From JAADDV01 sp964582875 (lineage in GTDB: Bacteria > Aquificota > Aquificia > Aquificales > Hydrogenothermaceae): a DNA stretch of 17,585 nt. The stretch is taken from assembly GCA_964582875.1 (NCBI GenBank), contig CAZOTZ010000033.1, forward strand, positions 1-17,585, written 5' to 3'. Both the position numbers and the translations under genes were made by a program. Positions within the stretch are counted from its first letter, which is position 1. Each line of letters begins with the position of its first letter. The notes below the pieces were generated by a model. The model ran no database searches, had not been told where the DNA came from, and saw only the letters and a program-made list of their open reading frames with translations. This document shows positions 1 to 8,011 of this stretch, in pieces.

Positions 1-10
1 TTACCTCCTG
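1..10 (-). promoter_or_regulatory. Ribosome binding site of a gene starting just left of the window
   Basis: Read on the minus strand these bases are CAGGAGGTAA, a strong Shine-Dalgarno. The same ten bases precede the ferredoxin gene in this window (15926-15935), where the start codon follows four bases later. A minus-strand gene therefore probably begins within a few bases beyond the left edge, downstream of the ftsH terminator. Its product cannot be seen. Confidence 0.6.
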
Positions 11-20
11 AAAACAGAAA

Positions 21-59
21 AAGCCTTAAAGGGAGTACTCCCTTTAAGGCTTCTTTTTT
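21..59 (-). terminator. Perfect-palindrome terminator after ftsH
   Basis: Bases 21-52 form a perfect 32-bp palindrome (two 16-base arms beginning AAGCCTTAAAGGGAGT), so an RNA copy from either strand folds into a long hairpin with a GC-rich core. It lies 15 bases beyond the ftsH stop. On the minus strand it is followed by TTTCTGTTTT, and on the plus strand by CTTTTTTG, so it could stop transcription from both sides. The next minus-strand ribosome binding site (1-10) comes directly after it, so it most likely ends the rpsT-tRNA-tilS-ftsH unit. Confidence 0.8.
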
Positions 60-66
60 GTTGCTT

Positions 67-1950
67 TTATGCTATTTCTCCAGGTGGAACATCAGGAGCT
101 GAACTTGCAGAAACTACTTCAACAACAGATTTTCTGCATTTATTTAAAACAGGAACTCCATACTCTTCAAGTATAGCCATCATTTCTTCACAGGTTATAG
201 TTTCTTTATCAAGCAGTAGCTCTACCACAGCAACAACAGCATCTTTATAAGTTTCTATAATATTTTTTGTTCTTTCGTAAGTTTCTTTAAGGAGTTTTCT
301 AACCTGTTCATCAATCTCCCTTGCTGTTGATTCACTTATTTCCGGTCCCTGTTGAGGGTTGAAAAGGTTTCCTCTGCTTGTTGAAACATGTATAGGACCA
401 AGCTCTTCTGTCATTCCCCATGAAGCTACAATTCTGTATGCAAGCTCTGTTGCTCTCATTAAATCGTTTTCTGCTCCTGTAGTTATTCCATCTTTTCCAT
501 AGAACACCTCTTCTGCAGCCCTTCCTCCAAAAAGCTGGTGAAGTCTTGCCATTAAATCTTTTTTAGAGTAAAGATGCCTATCTTCTTCTGGAAGGTTCAC
601 AGTTACACCTAAAGCCATTCCCCTTGGAATTATTGAAACTTTGTGTAGTGGGTCTGATTCTTCAAACATAACCCCAACTAATGCATGTCCAACCTCGTGG
701 TAAGCTATCTTTTCTTTCTCTTTAGGTGTTATGGCCATTCCTTTTCTTTCAAGTCCCATCATTATTCTATCCATAGCATCTTCAAACTCTTTCATTCCTA
801 CCTTTTCTTTTCTTCTCCTTGCAGCAAGTAAAGCAGCTTCATTAACTATATTTGCAAGGTCTGCACCTGAAAATCCAGGTGTTCCCCTTGCTATAACCAT
901 TAAATCCACGTCATTATCAAGGGGTATTTTCTTTTTCTTAACGTGAACTTTAAGTATTTCATATCTTCCTTTTACATCAGGTTTTGGAACAGATATCTGT
1001 CTATCAAATCTTCCTGGTCTGAGGAGTGCAGGGTCAAGGATATCTGGCCTGTTTGTGGCTGCAATAACTATAATTCCTTCTCCAGAGTCAAAACCATCAA
1101 GCTCAACAAGTAGCTGGTTTAGAGTTTGTTCCCTTTCGTCGTGTCCTCCACCTATTCCAACACCACTTCTTGCTCTACCTACAGCATCAATTTCATCTAT
1201 AAATACAAGACATGGAGCATGTTTTTTTGCTGTTTCAAACAGGTCTCTAACCCTCGCAGCTCCAACACCTACGAACATTTCAACAAAATCTGAACCTGAT
1301 ATAGAAATGAAAGGCACACTTGCTTCACCTGCTATAGCTTTAGCAAGTAGGGTTTTACCAACCCCTGGGTCTCCATAAAGAAGGACACCTTTAGGAGCTC
1401 TACCACCAAGTTTTTGAAATCTTTTTGGGTCTTTTAAGTAATCTATGATTTCTTTTACTTCTTCTTTTACCTCGTCCATTCCTGCAACGTCATCAAGCTT
1501 AACATTAGGCTTTTCTTCTAAATAAACCTTTGCCTTTGATTTAGCAAAAGAAAAAGCTCTGTTTGTTCCTCCAGACATCTGCCGCATCATAAAAATCCAT
1601 AAACCTATAAACAGCAGTATAGGAAGCCATGATATCAACAGAGTTGTTAACCACCCACTTTTTTCTGTAGGAACAACCTTAATCTTTACACCATTTTCAG
1701 AGAGTATGTCATAAATCCTTGTATACCCTTCAGGAACTACAGTTTCTACTTTTTTTCCATCCTGTGTTGTTGCTATTATATCTTCACCTTTGATAACAAC
1801 TTCTTTGATTTTGTTTTCATTTACCATATTGACAAACTCTGTAAAGGAAACCTTGTTATCTACAAACTCCCTTGTTCCAAATACATTAAATGCTAATATC
1901 ATCAAAGCCCCTATAAGGAACCATATTAAAAGGCTTTTTGAAAACTGCAC
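67..1950 (-). CDS. ftsH: ATP-dependent zinc metalloprotease FtsH
   Basis: Membrane-anchored AAA+ protease that extracts and degrades misfolded membrane proteins and short-lived regulators as a hexamer. Numbering from the upstream GTG: N-terminal membrane helix at about 9-26, a periplasmic segment, a second helix at about 103-124, then the AAA domain with Walker A GDPGVGKT (195-202), pore motif FVG (228-230), Walker B VFIDEID (251-257) and the second region of homology (ATNRPD to RPGRFDR, 300-319). The zinc site is HEVGH (420-424), with Asp498 as the likely third ligand. Length is normal. The longest frame starts at GTG 1956, but GGAGG ends at 1958, one base before it. The GTG at 1950 has a 7-base spacing and is preferred (627 aa, MQFSKS). 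It follows the tilS stop by two bases, and its Shine-Dalgarno lies in the end of tilS, implying coupled translation. Walker A has Asp where most family members have Pro. Confidence 0.97.
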   Translation of the reverse strand: MQFSKSLLIWFLIGALMILAFNVFGTREFVDNKVSFTEFVNMVNENKIKEVVIKGEDIIATTQDGKKVETVVPEGYTRIYDILSENGVKIKVVPTEKSGWLTTLLISWLPILLFIGLWIFMMRQMSGGTNRAFSFAKSKAKVYLEEKPNVKLDDVAGMDEVKEEVKEIIDYLKDPKRFQKLGGRAPKGVLLYGDPGVGKTLLAKAIAGEASVPFISISGSDFVEMFVGVGAARVRDLFETAKKHAPCLVFIDEIDAVGRARSGVGIGGGHDEREQTLNQLLVELDGFDSGEGIIVIAATNRPDILDPALLRPGRFDRQISVPKPDVKGRYEILKVHVKKKKIPLDNDVDLMVIARGTPGFSGADLANIVNEAALLAARRRKEKVGMKEFEDAMDRIMMGLERKGMAITPKEKEKIAYHEVGHALVGVMFEESDPLHKVSIIPRGMALGVTVNLPEEDRHLYSKKDLMARLHQLFGGRAAEEVFYGKDGITTGAENDLMRATELAYRIVASWGMTEELGPIHVSTSRGNLFNPQQGPEISESTAREIDEQVRKLLKETYERTKNIIETYKDAVVAVVELLLDKETITCEEMMAILEEYGVPVLNKCRKSVVEVVSASSAPDVPPGEIA

Positions 1951-1952
1951 GT

Positions 1953-3314
1953 TCACACCTCCTTTAATTCAAAACATACAATTTTTTTTGAATTTTTTTC
2001 TACTGGAAAATATCCAGACCTTTTATATCCAACAATCCACAATATTTTATTTCCATATGTTAAGAGAGGTATGGTATCCCTCATATCTTTAGGTATTTTT
2101 AAATCTATCATCACATCTTTTAGCTTCTTTTCTGAACTTCTTCCAAAGGGAAGGAACCTGTCTCCCTTCTTCCTGTTTCTAATCTCAAAAACAGAGTTCT
2201 CAGGCAAATCAAAACAAACAAAGTTTTTATCATTAAATATATACTTTTCTATATTTTTTGCATCTAATACAGAACTTTTTATTTTTACTCCTGTCTCTTT
2301 TATCAGCACTTCGTCTCCAGCTTTTAGTTTATATGAAAAAGAAATATCCCTTTTATTATACCTTTTTATTTTTAGTTTTTGCCCGGTTCTGGTAAGTAAA
2401 TACTTACTTCCTATGTAAAACTCTTTGTACCCTTTATCTTCGTGAACAAGTTTTGTTATTACATAAAGCTGCCTGTAAGAAGGAAACACACCTGTTTTAG
2501 AGTAAATCCAGTTCCTCAAGACCCTATAAACAATTGCATAAGGTAAATCCTTCAGATGTTTTAATTCTATATAATCTTCAGGAAAACTCTGTGAAATACT
2601 ATCTGCCTGCTTTTCAAGAAAATCATCATCCCAGTTAAGAAAAAAGGACATAGTCAGCAAAGACTCTTCCACAGATGGATTTATCTTTTTTACTTCAGGT
2701 AAAAGAATATGCCTTACTTTATTTCTCAAATAATCTGTCTGGAAGTTTGTTATATCTGTTCTATATGGTATGTTTTTTTCATCAGCGTATTTCTGAATTT
2801 CATCTTTTTTACACAAAAAAAGAGGTCTTATAACATCTCTATCTTTTGGCTTAAATCCTTTTATACCTTTTTTATTTCCCTGTATAAACCATAAAATCAT
2901 TGTTTCAGTTAAGTCAGAAAGATGATGTCCTGTTGCTATCCAGTCTAAGTTTTCTTTTTCTTTAATCTCCCGGAAAAAAGAGTATCTCTCTTCCCTTGCT
3001 ACTTCTTCTAATGATTTCTTCTTTTCCTGTGCAAGTTTTTTTATATCTATCCTTTTTGTATAAATTTTTAATCCTTTATTCTGAGCAAAATCTACCGCAA
3101 ATTTTTCATCTAAATCAGAATCTTTTCCCCTTAAACAGTGGTTTAGATGAACAAGGACAATTTTTGATATCTGCAGATAGTTCTTGAATTTTAAAAAGAG
3201 GTGGGTCAAAACTGTTGAGTCTACACCACCAGAAAAAGCTATTAAAACAGAATCATTTTTATTTAAAAGATTGAACTCTTTTACTGCTTTAAGAAATTTT
3301 TTTTCAATCAACAT
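1953..3314 (-). CDS. tilS: tRNA(Ile)-lysidine synthetase TilS
   Basis: Uses ATP and lysine to convert C34 of the CAU-anticodon isoleucine tRNA to lysidine, switching it from AUG to AUA decoding; this is essential in most bacteria. The N-terminal PP-loop ATPase motif SGGVDS (28-33) is clear, followed by the N-type ATPase fold (ATGHH near 128). A TilS C-terminal domain rich in RKKGDRFLPFG-type sequence fills the last 90 residues, so this is a full-length form. AUA codons are frequent in this window, fitting the need for the enzyme. The ATG lies only 5 bases after the 3' CCA of the tRNA, with no Shine-Dalgarno between them, so after tRNA processing the message would be almost leaderless. ftsH follows directly, and tilS-ftsH linkage is also known in Firmicutes (tilS-hpt-ftsH). 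Confidence 0.94.
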   Translation of the reverse strand: MLIEKKFLKAVKEFNLLNKNDSVLIAFSGGVDSTVLTHLFLKFKNYLQISKIVLVHLNHCLRGKDSDLDEKFAVDFAQNKGLKIYTKRIDIKKLAQEKKKSLEEVAREERYSFFREIKEKENLDWIATGHHLSDLTETMILWFIQGNKKGIKGFKPKDRDVIRPLFLCKKDEIQKYADEKNIPYRTDITNFQTDYLRNKVRHILLPEVKKINPSVEESLLTMSFFLNWDDDFLEKQADSISQSFPEDYIELKHLKDLPYAIVYRVLRNWIYSKTGVFPSYRQLYVITKLVHEDKGYKEFYIGSKYLLTRTGQKLKIKRYNKRDISFSYKLKAGDEVLIKETGVKIKSSVLDAKNIEKYIFNDKNFVCFDLPENSVFEIRNRKKGDRFLPFGRSSEKKLKDVMIDLKIPKDMRDTIPLLTYGNKILWIVGYKRSGYFPVEKNSKKIVCFELKEV

Positions 3315-3319
3315 AATAA

Positions 3320-3396
3320 TGGTGGCGGTGGCAGGACTCGAACCTGCGACTCCGCGGATATGAGCCGCGTGCTCTAACCAGCTGAGCTACACCGCC
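3320..3396 (-). tRNA. tRNA with CAU anticodon (elongator Met or Ile2), CCA encoded
   Basis: A 77-base cloverleaf reads on the minus strand: acceptor GGCGGTG/CACCGCC, D-arm GCTC/GAGC, anticodon stem CGCGG/CCGCG with loop CTCATAT, variable loop GAGTC, T-arm GCAGG/CCTGC with loop TTCGAGT, discriminator A and a genomically encoded CCA. The anticodon CAU is at 3362-3360. A G1:C72 pair and the absence of three G:C pairs next to the anticodon loop exclude initiator tRNA. It is therefore elongator tRNA-Met or the AUA-reading tRNA-Ile2 that TilS modifies; sequence alone does not let me decide. It sits 7 bases after the rpsT stop and 5 bases before tilS, so it is almost certainly cut out of a shared transcript. 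Confidence 0.96.
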
Positions 3397-3403
3397 ACGT
3401 TTT

Positions 3404-3682
3404 TTATGCAGAGAGTTGTTTTTTTGCTTCGTTTACCTTTTTAGCTATTCTTGAAATTCTTCTTGCAGCCTCGTTTTTATGAATAGCTCCTTTAGCAGCA
3501 GCTCTATACGCTATTTTTTGAGCTAAAGGTAAAAGCTGTTCAGCTTTTTCTATATTTTTTTCAGCAAGAGCTTCTCTTATTCTTTTTATAGCTGTTTTCA
3601 TTCTTGAAATGTGGTATCTGTTAATCTCTCTTCTTTTTGCAGCCTGTCTTATTCTCTTCCTTGCAGAACGTGTGTGAGCCAT
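3404..3682 (-). CDS. rpsT: 30S ribosomal protein S20
   Basis: Small, very basic helical protein that binds the 5' domain of 16S rRNA early in 30S assembly. The 92-residue product begins MAHTRSARKRIRQ and has the typical S20 pattern of Lys/Arg/Ala-rich helices, including KGAIHKNEAARRISR near the C-terminus. The open frame extends one codon further to a TTG at 3685, but GAGGAGG (3695-3689) is spaced 6 bases from the ATG at 3682 and only 3 from the TTG, so ATG is chosen. It is the first gene of the rpsT-tRNA-tilS-ftsH run, divergent from metK. Confidence 0.96.
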   Translation of the reverse strand: MAHTRSARKRIRQAAKRREINRYHISRMKTAIKRIREALAEKNIEKAEQLLPLAQKIAYRAAAKGAIHKNEAARRISRIAKKVNEAKKQLSA

Positions 3683-3711
3683 CAAATCCTCCTCTAAATT
3701 TTGAGAGTAAT

Positions 3712-3740
3712 AATTTATCCTAACAAAACTGAAAAATCAA
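3712..3740 (-). promoter_or_regulatory. Candidate sigma70-type promoter for rpsT-tRNA-tilS-ftsH
   Basis: On the minus strand TTGATT (3740-3735) and TAAATT (3717-3712) are separated by 17 bases, each matching the consensus at four of six positions. Transcription would begin near 3705, leaving a short leader before the rpsT Shine-Dalgarno. It is the only reasonable pair in the 154-base rpsT-metK divergent gap for this direction. Confidence 0.4.
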
Positions 3741-3766
3741 GATATGTATTATAAAAAAAATAATTA

Positions 3767-3795
3767 TTGTTGTAAATACCAGGAAAATATATTAT
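3767..3795 (+). promoter_or_regulatory. Candidate sigma70-type promoter for metK
   Basis: TTGTTG (3767-3772) and TATTAT (3790-3795) are 17 bases apart. The -10 matches five of six consensus positions; the -35 matches only three. The expected start, near 3802, gives a leader of about 35 bases, ending in GGAGGG (3826-3831) five bases before the metK ATG. Confidence 0.45.
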
Positions 3796-3836
3796 TCTTT
3801 TTTTCTGTTAATTTTCAGCAACAACGGAGGGTTTAA

Positions 3837-5039
3837 ATGGCAAATATTTCCATAGGAAGCCTTGATTTTCCTAAAGTATCCCAGCAACCTGTTGAAATAG
3901 TAGAGAGGAAAGGAACAGGTCATCCAGATACTATATGTGATGCCCTTGCAGAGGAGTTATCTATAGCTTTATCTGAACTTTACAGAAAAGAATGTGGTGC
4001 TATTATGCACCATAACGTAGATAAAGCCCTTTTAATAGGGGGAATAGCAGAGCCCCGTTTTAAAGGTGGAGAGATAATATCTCCTATTGAAGTATACCTG
4101 ACAGGAAGGGCAATAAATGAATTAAATGGAAAAAGACTTCCTGTTGAAGAAATTGCAATAGAAACTGCCCACAGATGGATAAAAGAAAATATTCCTAACC
4201 TTGATATATCAAACCATATTATAGTGATTCCGAAACTGAAACCTGGAAGTAAAGACCTCGTTGAACTTTTTGAAAGGTTCCAGCTTAAAGGGGAAATCCC
4301 TCTTGCTAATGACACATCTTTTGGAACAGGTTATGCCCCTTTTGATGATGTTGAAACAATAGTTTACGAGCTTGAAAGGGCTTTAAACAGTAAAGACTTT
4401 AAAAAAGAGCACCCTTATGTTGGGGAAGATATAAAAATAATGGGTGTTAGAAATGGAGACCATATCAGAATAACAATAGCCATGGCATTCGTTGATAAAT
4501 ATGTAGATTCACTGAAAGACTACCTTGAGAAAAAAGAGATAGTTGAAAATTACGCTTATGCACTTGCCCAGAAACTTACAGATAAAGAAGTAAATATATT
4601 CTTAAATACAGCTGATGAACCAGAAAACGAATCGGTTTACATAACAGTAACAGGAACTTCAGCTGAGGCTGGTGATGACGGACAGGTTGGAAGAGGAAAT
4701 AGGGTTAACGGTCTTATAACACCTTACAGACCTATGAGCCTTGAAGCTGCTGCTGGTAAGAACCCAGTTTCACATATAGGAAAGATTTATAACACAGCTG
4801 CAATGGATTTAGCAGAAAGGATAGTTGCTGAGATTGAAGAAGTAGATGAAGCTTACGTTTACCTTGTAAGTCAGATAGGAAAACCTATAACTGAACCTCA
4901 AGTATGTGATGTGAAGCTAAGGACAAACAAAGATATAAAAGGTATTGAAGAAAAAGTTAGGAAAATCGCCCAGGAAGAGATAGATAAACTACCTGAGACC
5001 TGGAAAAAGTTCCTTCAAAGACATTTCAGGCTCTACTAA
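3837..5039 (+). CDS. metK: S-adenosylmethionine synthetase, archaeal type
   Basis: Makes S-adenosylmethionine from methionine and ATP. The 400-residue protein belongs to the archaeal MAT family, not the usual bacterial MetK: it starts MANISIGSLD, has the active-site segment ERKGTGHPDTICD (23-35) and a conserved GDDGQVGRGNRVNGLI block near 280-295. This family is known from Aquifex and a few other bacteria, so its presence supports Aquificota. It is transcribed alone, diverging from rpsT and converging on pgi, with a strong Shine-Dalgarno (GGAGGG) five bases before the ATG and a terminator directly after the stop. Base composition matches its neighbours, so any transfer from archaea is old. 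Confidence 0.96.
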   Translation: MANISIGSLDFPKVSQQPVEIVERKGTGHPDTICDALAEELSIALSELYRKECGAIMHHNVDKALLIGGIAEPRFKGGEIISPIEVYLTGRAINELNGKRLPVEEIAIETAHRWIKENIPNLDISNHIIVIPKLKPGSKDLVELFERFQLKGEIPLANDTSFGTGYAPFDDVETIVYELERALNSKDFKKEHPYVGEDIKIMGVRNGDHIRITIAMAFVDKYVDSLKDYLEKKEIVENYAYALAQKLTDKEVNIFLNTADEPENESVYITVTGTSAEAGDDGQVGRGNRVNGLITPYRPMSLEAAAGKNPVSHIGKIYNTAAMDLAERIVAEIEEVDEAYVYLVSQIGKPITEPQVCDVKLRTNKDIKGIEEKVRKIAQEEIDKLPETWKKFLQRHFRLY

Positions 5040-5040
5040 A

Positions 5041-5066
5041 AAAAAGCCCCGTATGGGGCTTTTTTT
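5041..5066. terminator. Bidirectional terminator between metK and pgi
   Basis: AAAAAGCCCC (5041-5050), loop GTAT and GGGGCTTTTT (5055-5064), with further T's to 5066, make a compact hairpin with an A-tract before and a T-tract after. It begins two bases after the metK stop and touches the pgi stop (5067-5065), so one element serves both convergent genes. Confidence 0.92.
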
Positions 5067-6411
5067 ACTGGATTTCTATCTTATATTTTTCCCTGTACAG
5101 TTCTCTAAACTCTTCAAGTTTTTCCTGATAACCTTCTCTTCCCATCAATGCATATGTAAAGTTCTTTCCTTCCTCAACTGCAGGTTGGTCAAATGGATTT
5201 ACTTTATACAGATATCCGGAAAACCCTGTTGCAAGTTCATACAGGTAAACAAGCATACCTATGTTGTACGGATTTACTTTATCAAGAACTATTGTTATGT
5301 TAGGTACCTTACTTTTAATTAAGGCTGCTTTAGTACCGAGAAGCTCTTTATTCATTATTTCGTGGAGAGAATGCCCAGACAGGTAGCTTATATCTTCTGG
5401 TATATCTTCTGGTATTTTGTAATCAACGCTCATTTTTTCTATCTGAATAAATGTTATTATTTTGTCTCTTATCCCATCTCTGTAAAGCTGTATCTGGGAA
5501 TGCTGGTCTATTGTTCCTATAGCTTTAACAGGTGTCTGACCAAGACCATCTTTACCTAGACTTTCTGCCCAGAGCTGTCTGTACCAGTCCACAAATGAAG
5601 ATAACCTCTCTCCATAAGGCATCATTACAGAAATAGTCTTCCCTCTTCTCATATTGGCTATATAATGGGTAAGGGCAATCAGGTATGCAGGGTTATGTTC
5701 AACGTGTTCCTCTATAGAGCAGATTAAATCCATCTTTCTTGCACCTTTGAGAACCTCATCAATATCAATTCCAACAACAGCAGCAGGGAGAAGACCTACA
5801 GGAGTAAAAACCGAAAATCTACCACCAACAGGCTTTGGTATGTCAAGGGTTTTAATGCCATTTTCTTCTCCAAATTTTCTCAGGAAACCTTTTTCCGGGT
5901 CAGTTGTAAAAATAAGGTGCTCTTTCCATTTATCCCCAAGGTGTTTCTTTAAAATTTCAAAAACAACGCCAAAGTTTGCTATTGTCTCTACAGTGGAACC
6001 TGACTTGGAAACAACGTTAAAACATGTTTTTTCTATCTCTATTTGCTGGAGAATAGAGTGGAACTTCTCCGGGTCAACATTATCCATAACAAAAAATTTA
6101 GGTTTGTTAAATAGATTGTAGTTTACATCTGTTAAAGAGTTGAAAAGCATTTCAGCTCCAAGGGAGGAACCTCCTATTCCAATAAGAACAAAGTAATCAA
6201 AATTTTCCCTTATACTGTTTGCAAGTTCTTTTATCTGTGTTGTGTCCTGATAGGGAAGTTTTGCAAAGTAAAACTTTTTTTCTTTTTCTTTCTGTATTCT
6301 ACTGTGGGTCTCCACAACAAAATGTCTAAATGAGAGAAGCTCATCTCTGAGTATACCGTCCCTCTCTCCAATAGTTTCAGCCATTACATTTGTGTAATCT
6401 ATTTTTATCAT
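5065..6411 (-). CDS. pgi: Glucose-6-phosphate isomerase
   Basis: Interconverts glucose 6-phosphate and fructose 6-phosphate in cytosolic glycolysis and gluconeogenesis. At 448 residues it is the short bacterial form seen in Bacillus and Thermotoga. Visible motifs: IGIGGSSLGAE (78-87), phosphate-binding SKSGST (135-140), GGRFSVFTPVG (196-206), ESLGKDG with catalytic Glu283, the DQHSQ loop with His304, and VEEGK with catalytic Lys416. It is the last gene of the minus-strand run beginning at rpe, 29 bases after the glycosyltransferase stop. The ATG has a modest Shine-Dalgarno (TTAGGGG, 6-base spacing). Confidence 0.96.
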   Translation of the reverse strand: MIKIDYTNVMAETIGERDGILRDELLSFRHFVVETHSRIQKEKEKKFYFAKLPYQDTTQIKELANSIRENFDYFVLIGIGGSSLGAEMLFNSLTDVNYNLFNKPKFFVMDNVDPEKFHSILQQIEIEKTCFNVVSKSGSTVETIANFGVVFEILKKHLGDKWKEHLIFTTDPEKGFLRKFGEENGIKTLDIPKPVGGRFSVFTPVGLLPAAVVGIDIDEVLKGARKMDLICSIEEHVEHNPAYLIALTHYIANMRRGKTISVMMPYGERLSSFVDWYRQLWAESLGKDGLGQTPVKAIGTIDQHSQIQLYRDGIRDKIITFIQIEKMSVDYKIPEDIPEDISYLSGHSLHEIMNKELLGTKAALIKSKVPNITIVLDKVNPYNIGMLVYLYELATGFSGYLYKVNPFDQPAVEEGKNFTYALMGREGYQEKLEEFRELYREKYKIEIQ

Positions 6412-6440
6412 GGCGCACCCCTAACCTGTTGATTTTGAAA

Positions 6441-8003
6441 CTATTTTATAACATTAGAAAAAAGAACAGATGTTTTATTCTCAAACAGGTCTTTAACTTC
6501 CTTTAAAAGTTTTGCATTTTTCACTTTTAGAATATCCTTTTTATACTTTTTTCTTGATAAAAGATAAACTCTATCACTGCTACTAAAGAATGCATTTAGC
6601 TCCTGTTTTTTCACAGGTTTAATGTGTTTTCTTATATAAAAAACAAATGCAGGATTAAAACTTTGATAAAATCTTACTTCTTTTTTTGTATCTATAAGAG
6701 GAAGCATCTGGGCTACAGGATTTCTTTTGTCAATCTTAGGGTACAGGAAAAAAAAGAATAAAATAGAGACAAAAACAGAAGATAAAGACAGAGAAGCGAT
6801 AGAAAGAGACAGATTTCTTCTTAAAAATAGCACAGACAATACTCCTCCTACTGGGAGTAGAAGGAAATAAAAAGAAAGGTAAGAAAGGTCTTTTATCTCT
6901 TTTTCTCCTTTTATTCCATAATAAAGGGCTACAACTATCAACAGAGTTAGAAAGATATAAAAAATAAGGCTTATATAGAAAGATTTTGAAGCTCTTTTGA
7001 TTGAACTTAGATAATAACTGATTAAGATTGCTAAAGAAGGATAAACAGGAACTGTATAGTTTGGAAGTTTTGTTTTAGATATTGAAAAGAAAACAGTGTA
7101 AACTGTAAAAAACAAAAGTAAAAATCCTAAAACTTCATTTTTCCTATTATCCCATACTTTTTTAAATGTCTGGATTATAAATACAGAAAATGGAAGCATT
7201 CCTACAAAAACATAAATAAATGTTAACGCAAAAAAACCACCATGTCCTTCCATTGGTTGGGAAAATCTGTGTACGTTATGTTTAAGAATAAACTCTTTTA
7301 CCCATTCACCGTTTGTTTTCATATAAACGGCAATATACCATGGCAGAGAAACAGCAGATATAAGCAAAATTCCTTTTAAAAGTTTCATCTCTTTTACAAA
7401 GAATAAGTTTTCCCTCTTTATAACAAATAGGAACAGAAATACAGTTAAAAAAGGCAGAACAACCGCAACAGGACCTTTTGTGAGTACACCTATTCCAGTA
7501 AAAAGATAAAAAAGATAAAGAAAAAGGAGTTTTCTTTCTTTATACCACACAAAAAAAGAAAAAAGGGATGCGTTTATCCAGAATATAAGATAAGGGTCAG
7601 GAACAGCCATATGAAACTGGACTGCCATATGTATAGAAGAAACCAGAACTAATGAAGACAAAAAGGCCACTTTATATCCAAAGTACTTTTTTGAAAATAA
7701 AAATGTTATTAGAACAAGTAAAGCCCCAAAAAAAGAAGAAAAAAATCTTGCTGAAAACTCATTTACGCCAAAAAGTTTGTAGGCAATCATCATAAAGTAG
7801 TAATGAACTGGAGGTTTATCTGTTCTCAGCTCATAGTTAAATGTAGGGACTATTAAATCCCCCCTTTCAAGCATTTCCCTTGCACATTCAGAGTTTTTAG
7901 CTTCATCAAGACTGTATATGTATAGACCTCCTATATTTGCAGAATAAACAAAAAAACTAAAAAGAAAAACTGTAAGTAACTCTAAAAAACTTTTCCCTTT
8001 CAT
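6441..8003 (-). CDS. ArnT/PMT-family membrane glycosyltransferase
   Basis: A 520-residue polytopic membrane protein of the lipid-linked glycosyltransferase superfamily (GT-C fold, GT83-like), which transfers a sugar from a polyprenyl-phosphate carrier to lipid A or another acceptor on the periplasmic face. The N-terminus has one helix (about 8-28) followed by the signature periplasmic loop with Asp33-Glu34 (SLDEAKNSECAREML) and the downstream TDKPPVHYY motif (61-69). About a dozen hydrophobic segments follow, then a small hydrophilic C-terminal domain. The start is 8 bases after the uppP stop, with AAGGAAAG as Shine-Dalgarno overlapping that stop, so the two are co-translated. The donor and acceptor cannot be told from sequence; 4-amino-arabinose transfer is possible but unproven. 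Confidence 0.88.
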   Translation of the reverse strand: MKGKSFLELLTVFLFSFFVYSANIGGLYIYSLDEAKNSECAREMLERGDLIVPTFNYELRTDKPPVHYYFMMIAYKLFGVNEFSARFFSSFFGALLVLITFLFSKKYFGYKVAFLSSLVLVSSIHMAVQFHMAVPDPYLIFWINASLFSFFVWYKERKLLFLYLFYLFTGIGVLTKGPVAVVLPFLTVFLFLFVIKRENLFFVKEMKLLKGILLISAVSLPWYIAVYMKTNGEWVKEFILKHNVHRFSQPMEGHGGFFALTFIYVFVGMLPFSVFIIQTFKKVWDNRKNEVLGFLLLFFTVYTVFFSISKTKLPNYTVPVYPSLAILISYYLSSIKRASKSFYISLIFYIFLTLLIVVALYYGIKGEKEIKDLSYLSFYFLLLPVGGVLSVLFLRRNLSLSIASLSLSSVFVSILFFFFLYPKIDKRNPVAQMLPLIDTKKEVRFYQSFNPAFVFYIRKHIKPVKKQELNAFFSSSDRVYLLSRKKYKKDILKVKNAKLLKEVKDLFENKTSVLFSNVIK

Positions 8004-8011
8004 ATCTTTCC

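Noticed and set aside
731..1378. Plus-strand open frames across the ftsH region
   Set aside because: They are antisense to the highly conserved AAA domain, have low-complexity Ser/Pro/Ile-rich translations, and lack ribosome binding sites.
2071..3187. Several plus-strand open frames within tilS
   Set aside because: Phe/Leu/Ser-rich translations typical of the complement of an AT-rich gene; no family resemblance and no ribosome binding sites.
3320..3396. Initiator tRNA-Met
   Set aside because: The tRNA has a paired G1:C72 end and CGCGG/CCGCG anticodon stem, without the 1:72 mismatch and triple G:C pairs of initiators.
3980..4315. Minus-strand frame inside metK
   Set aside because: Shadow of a strongly conserved enzyme; no independent start signal.
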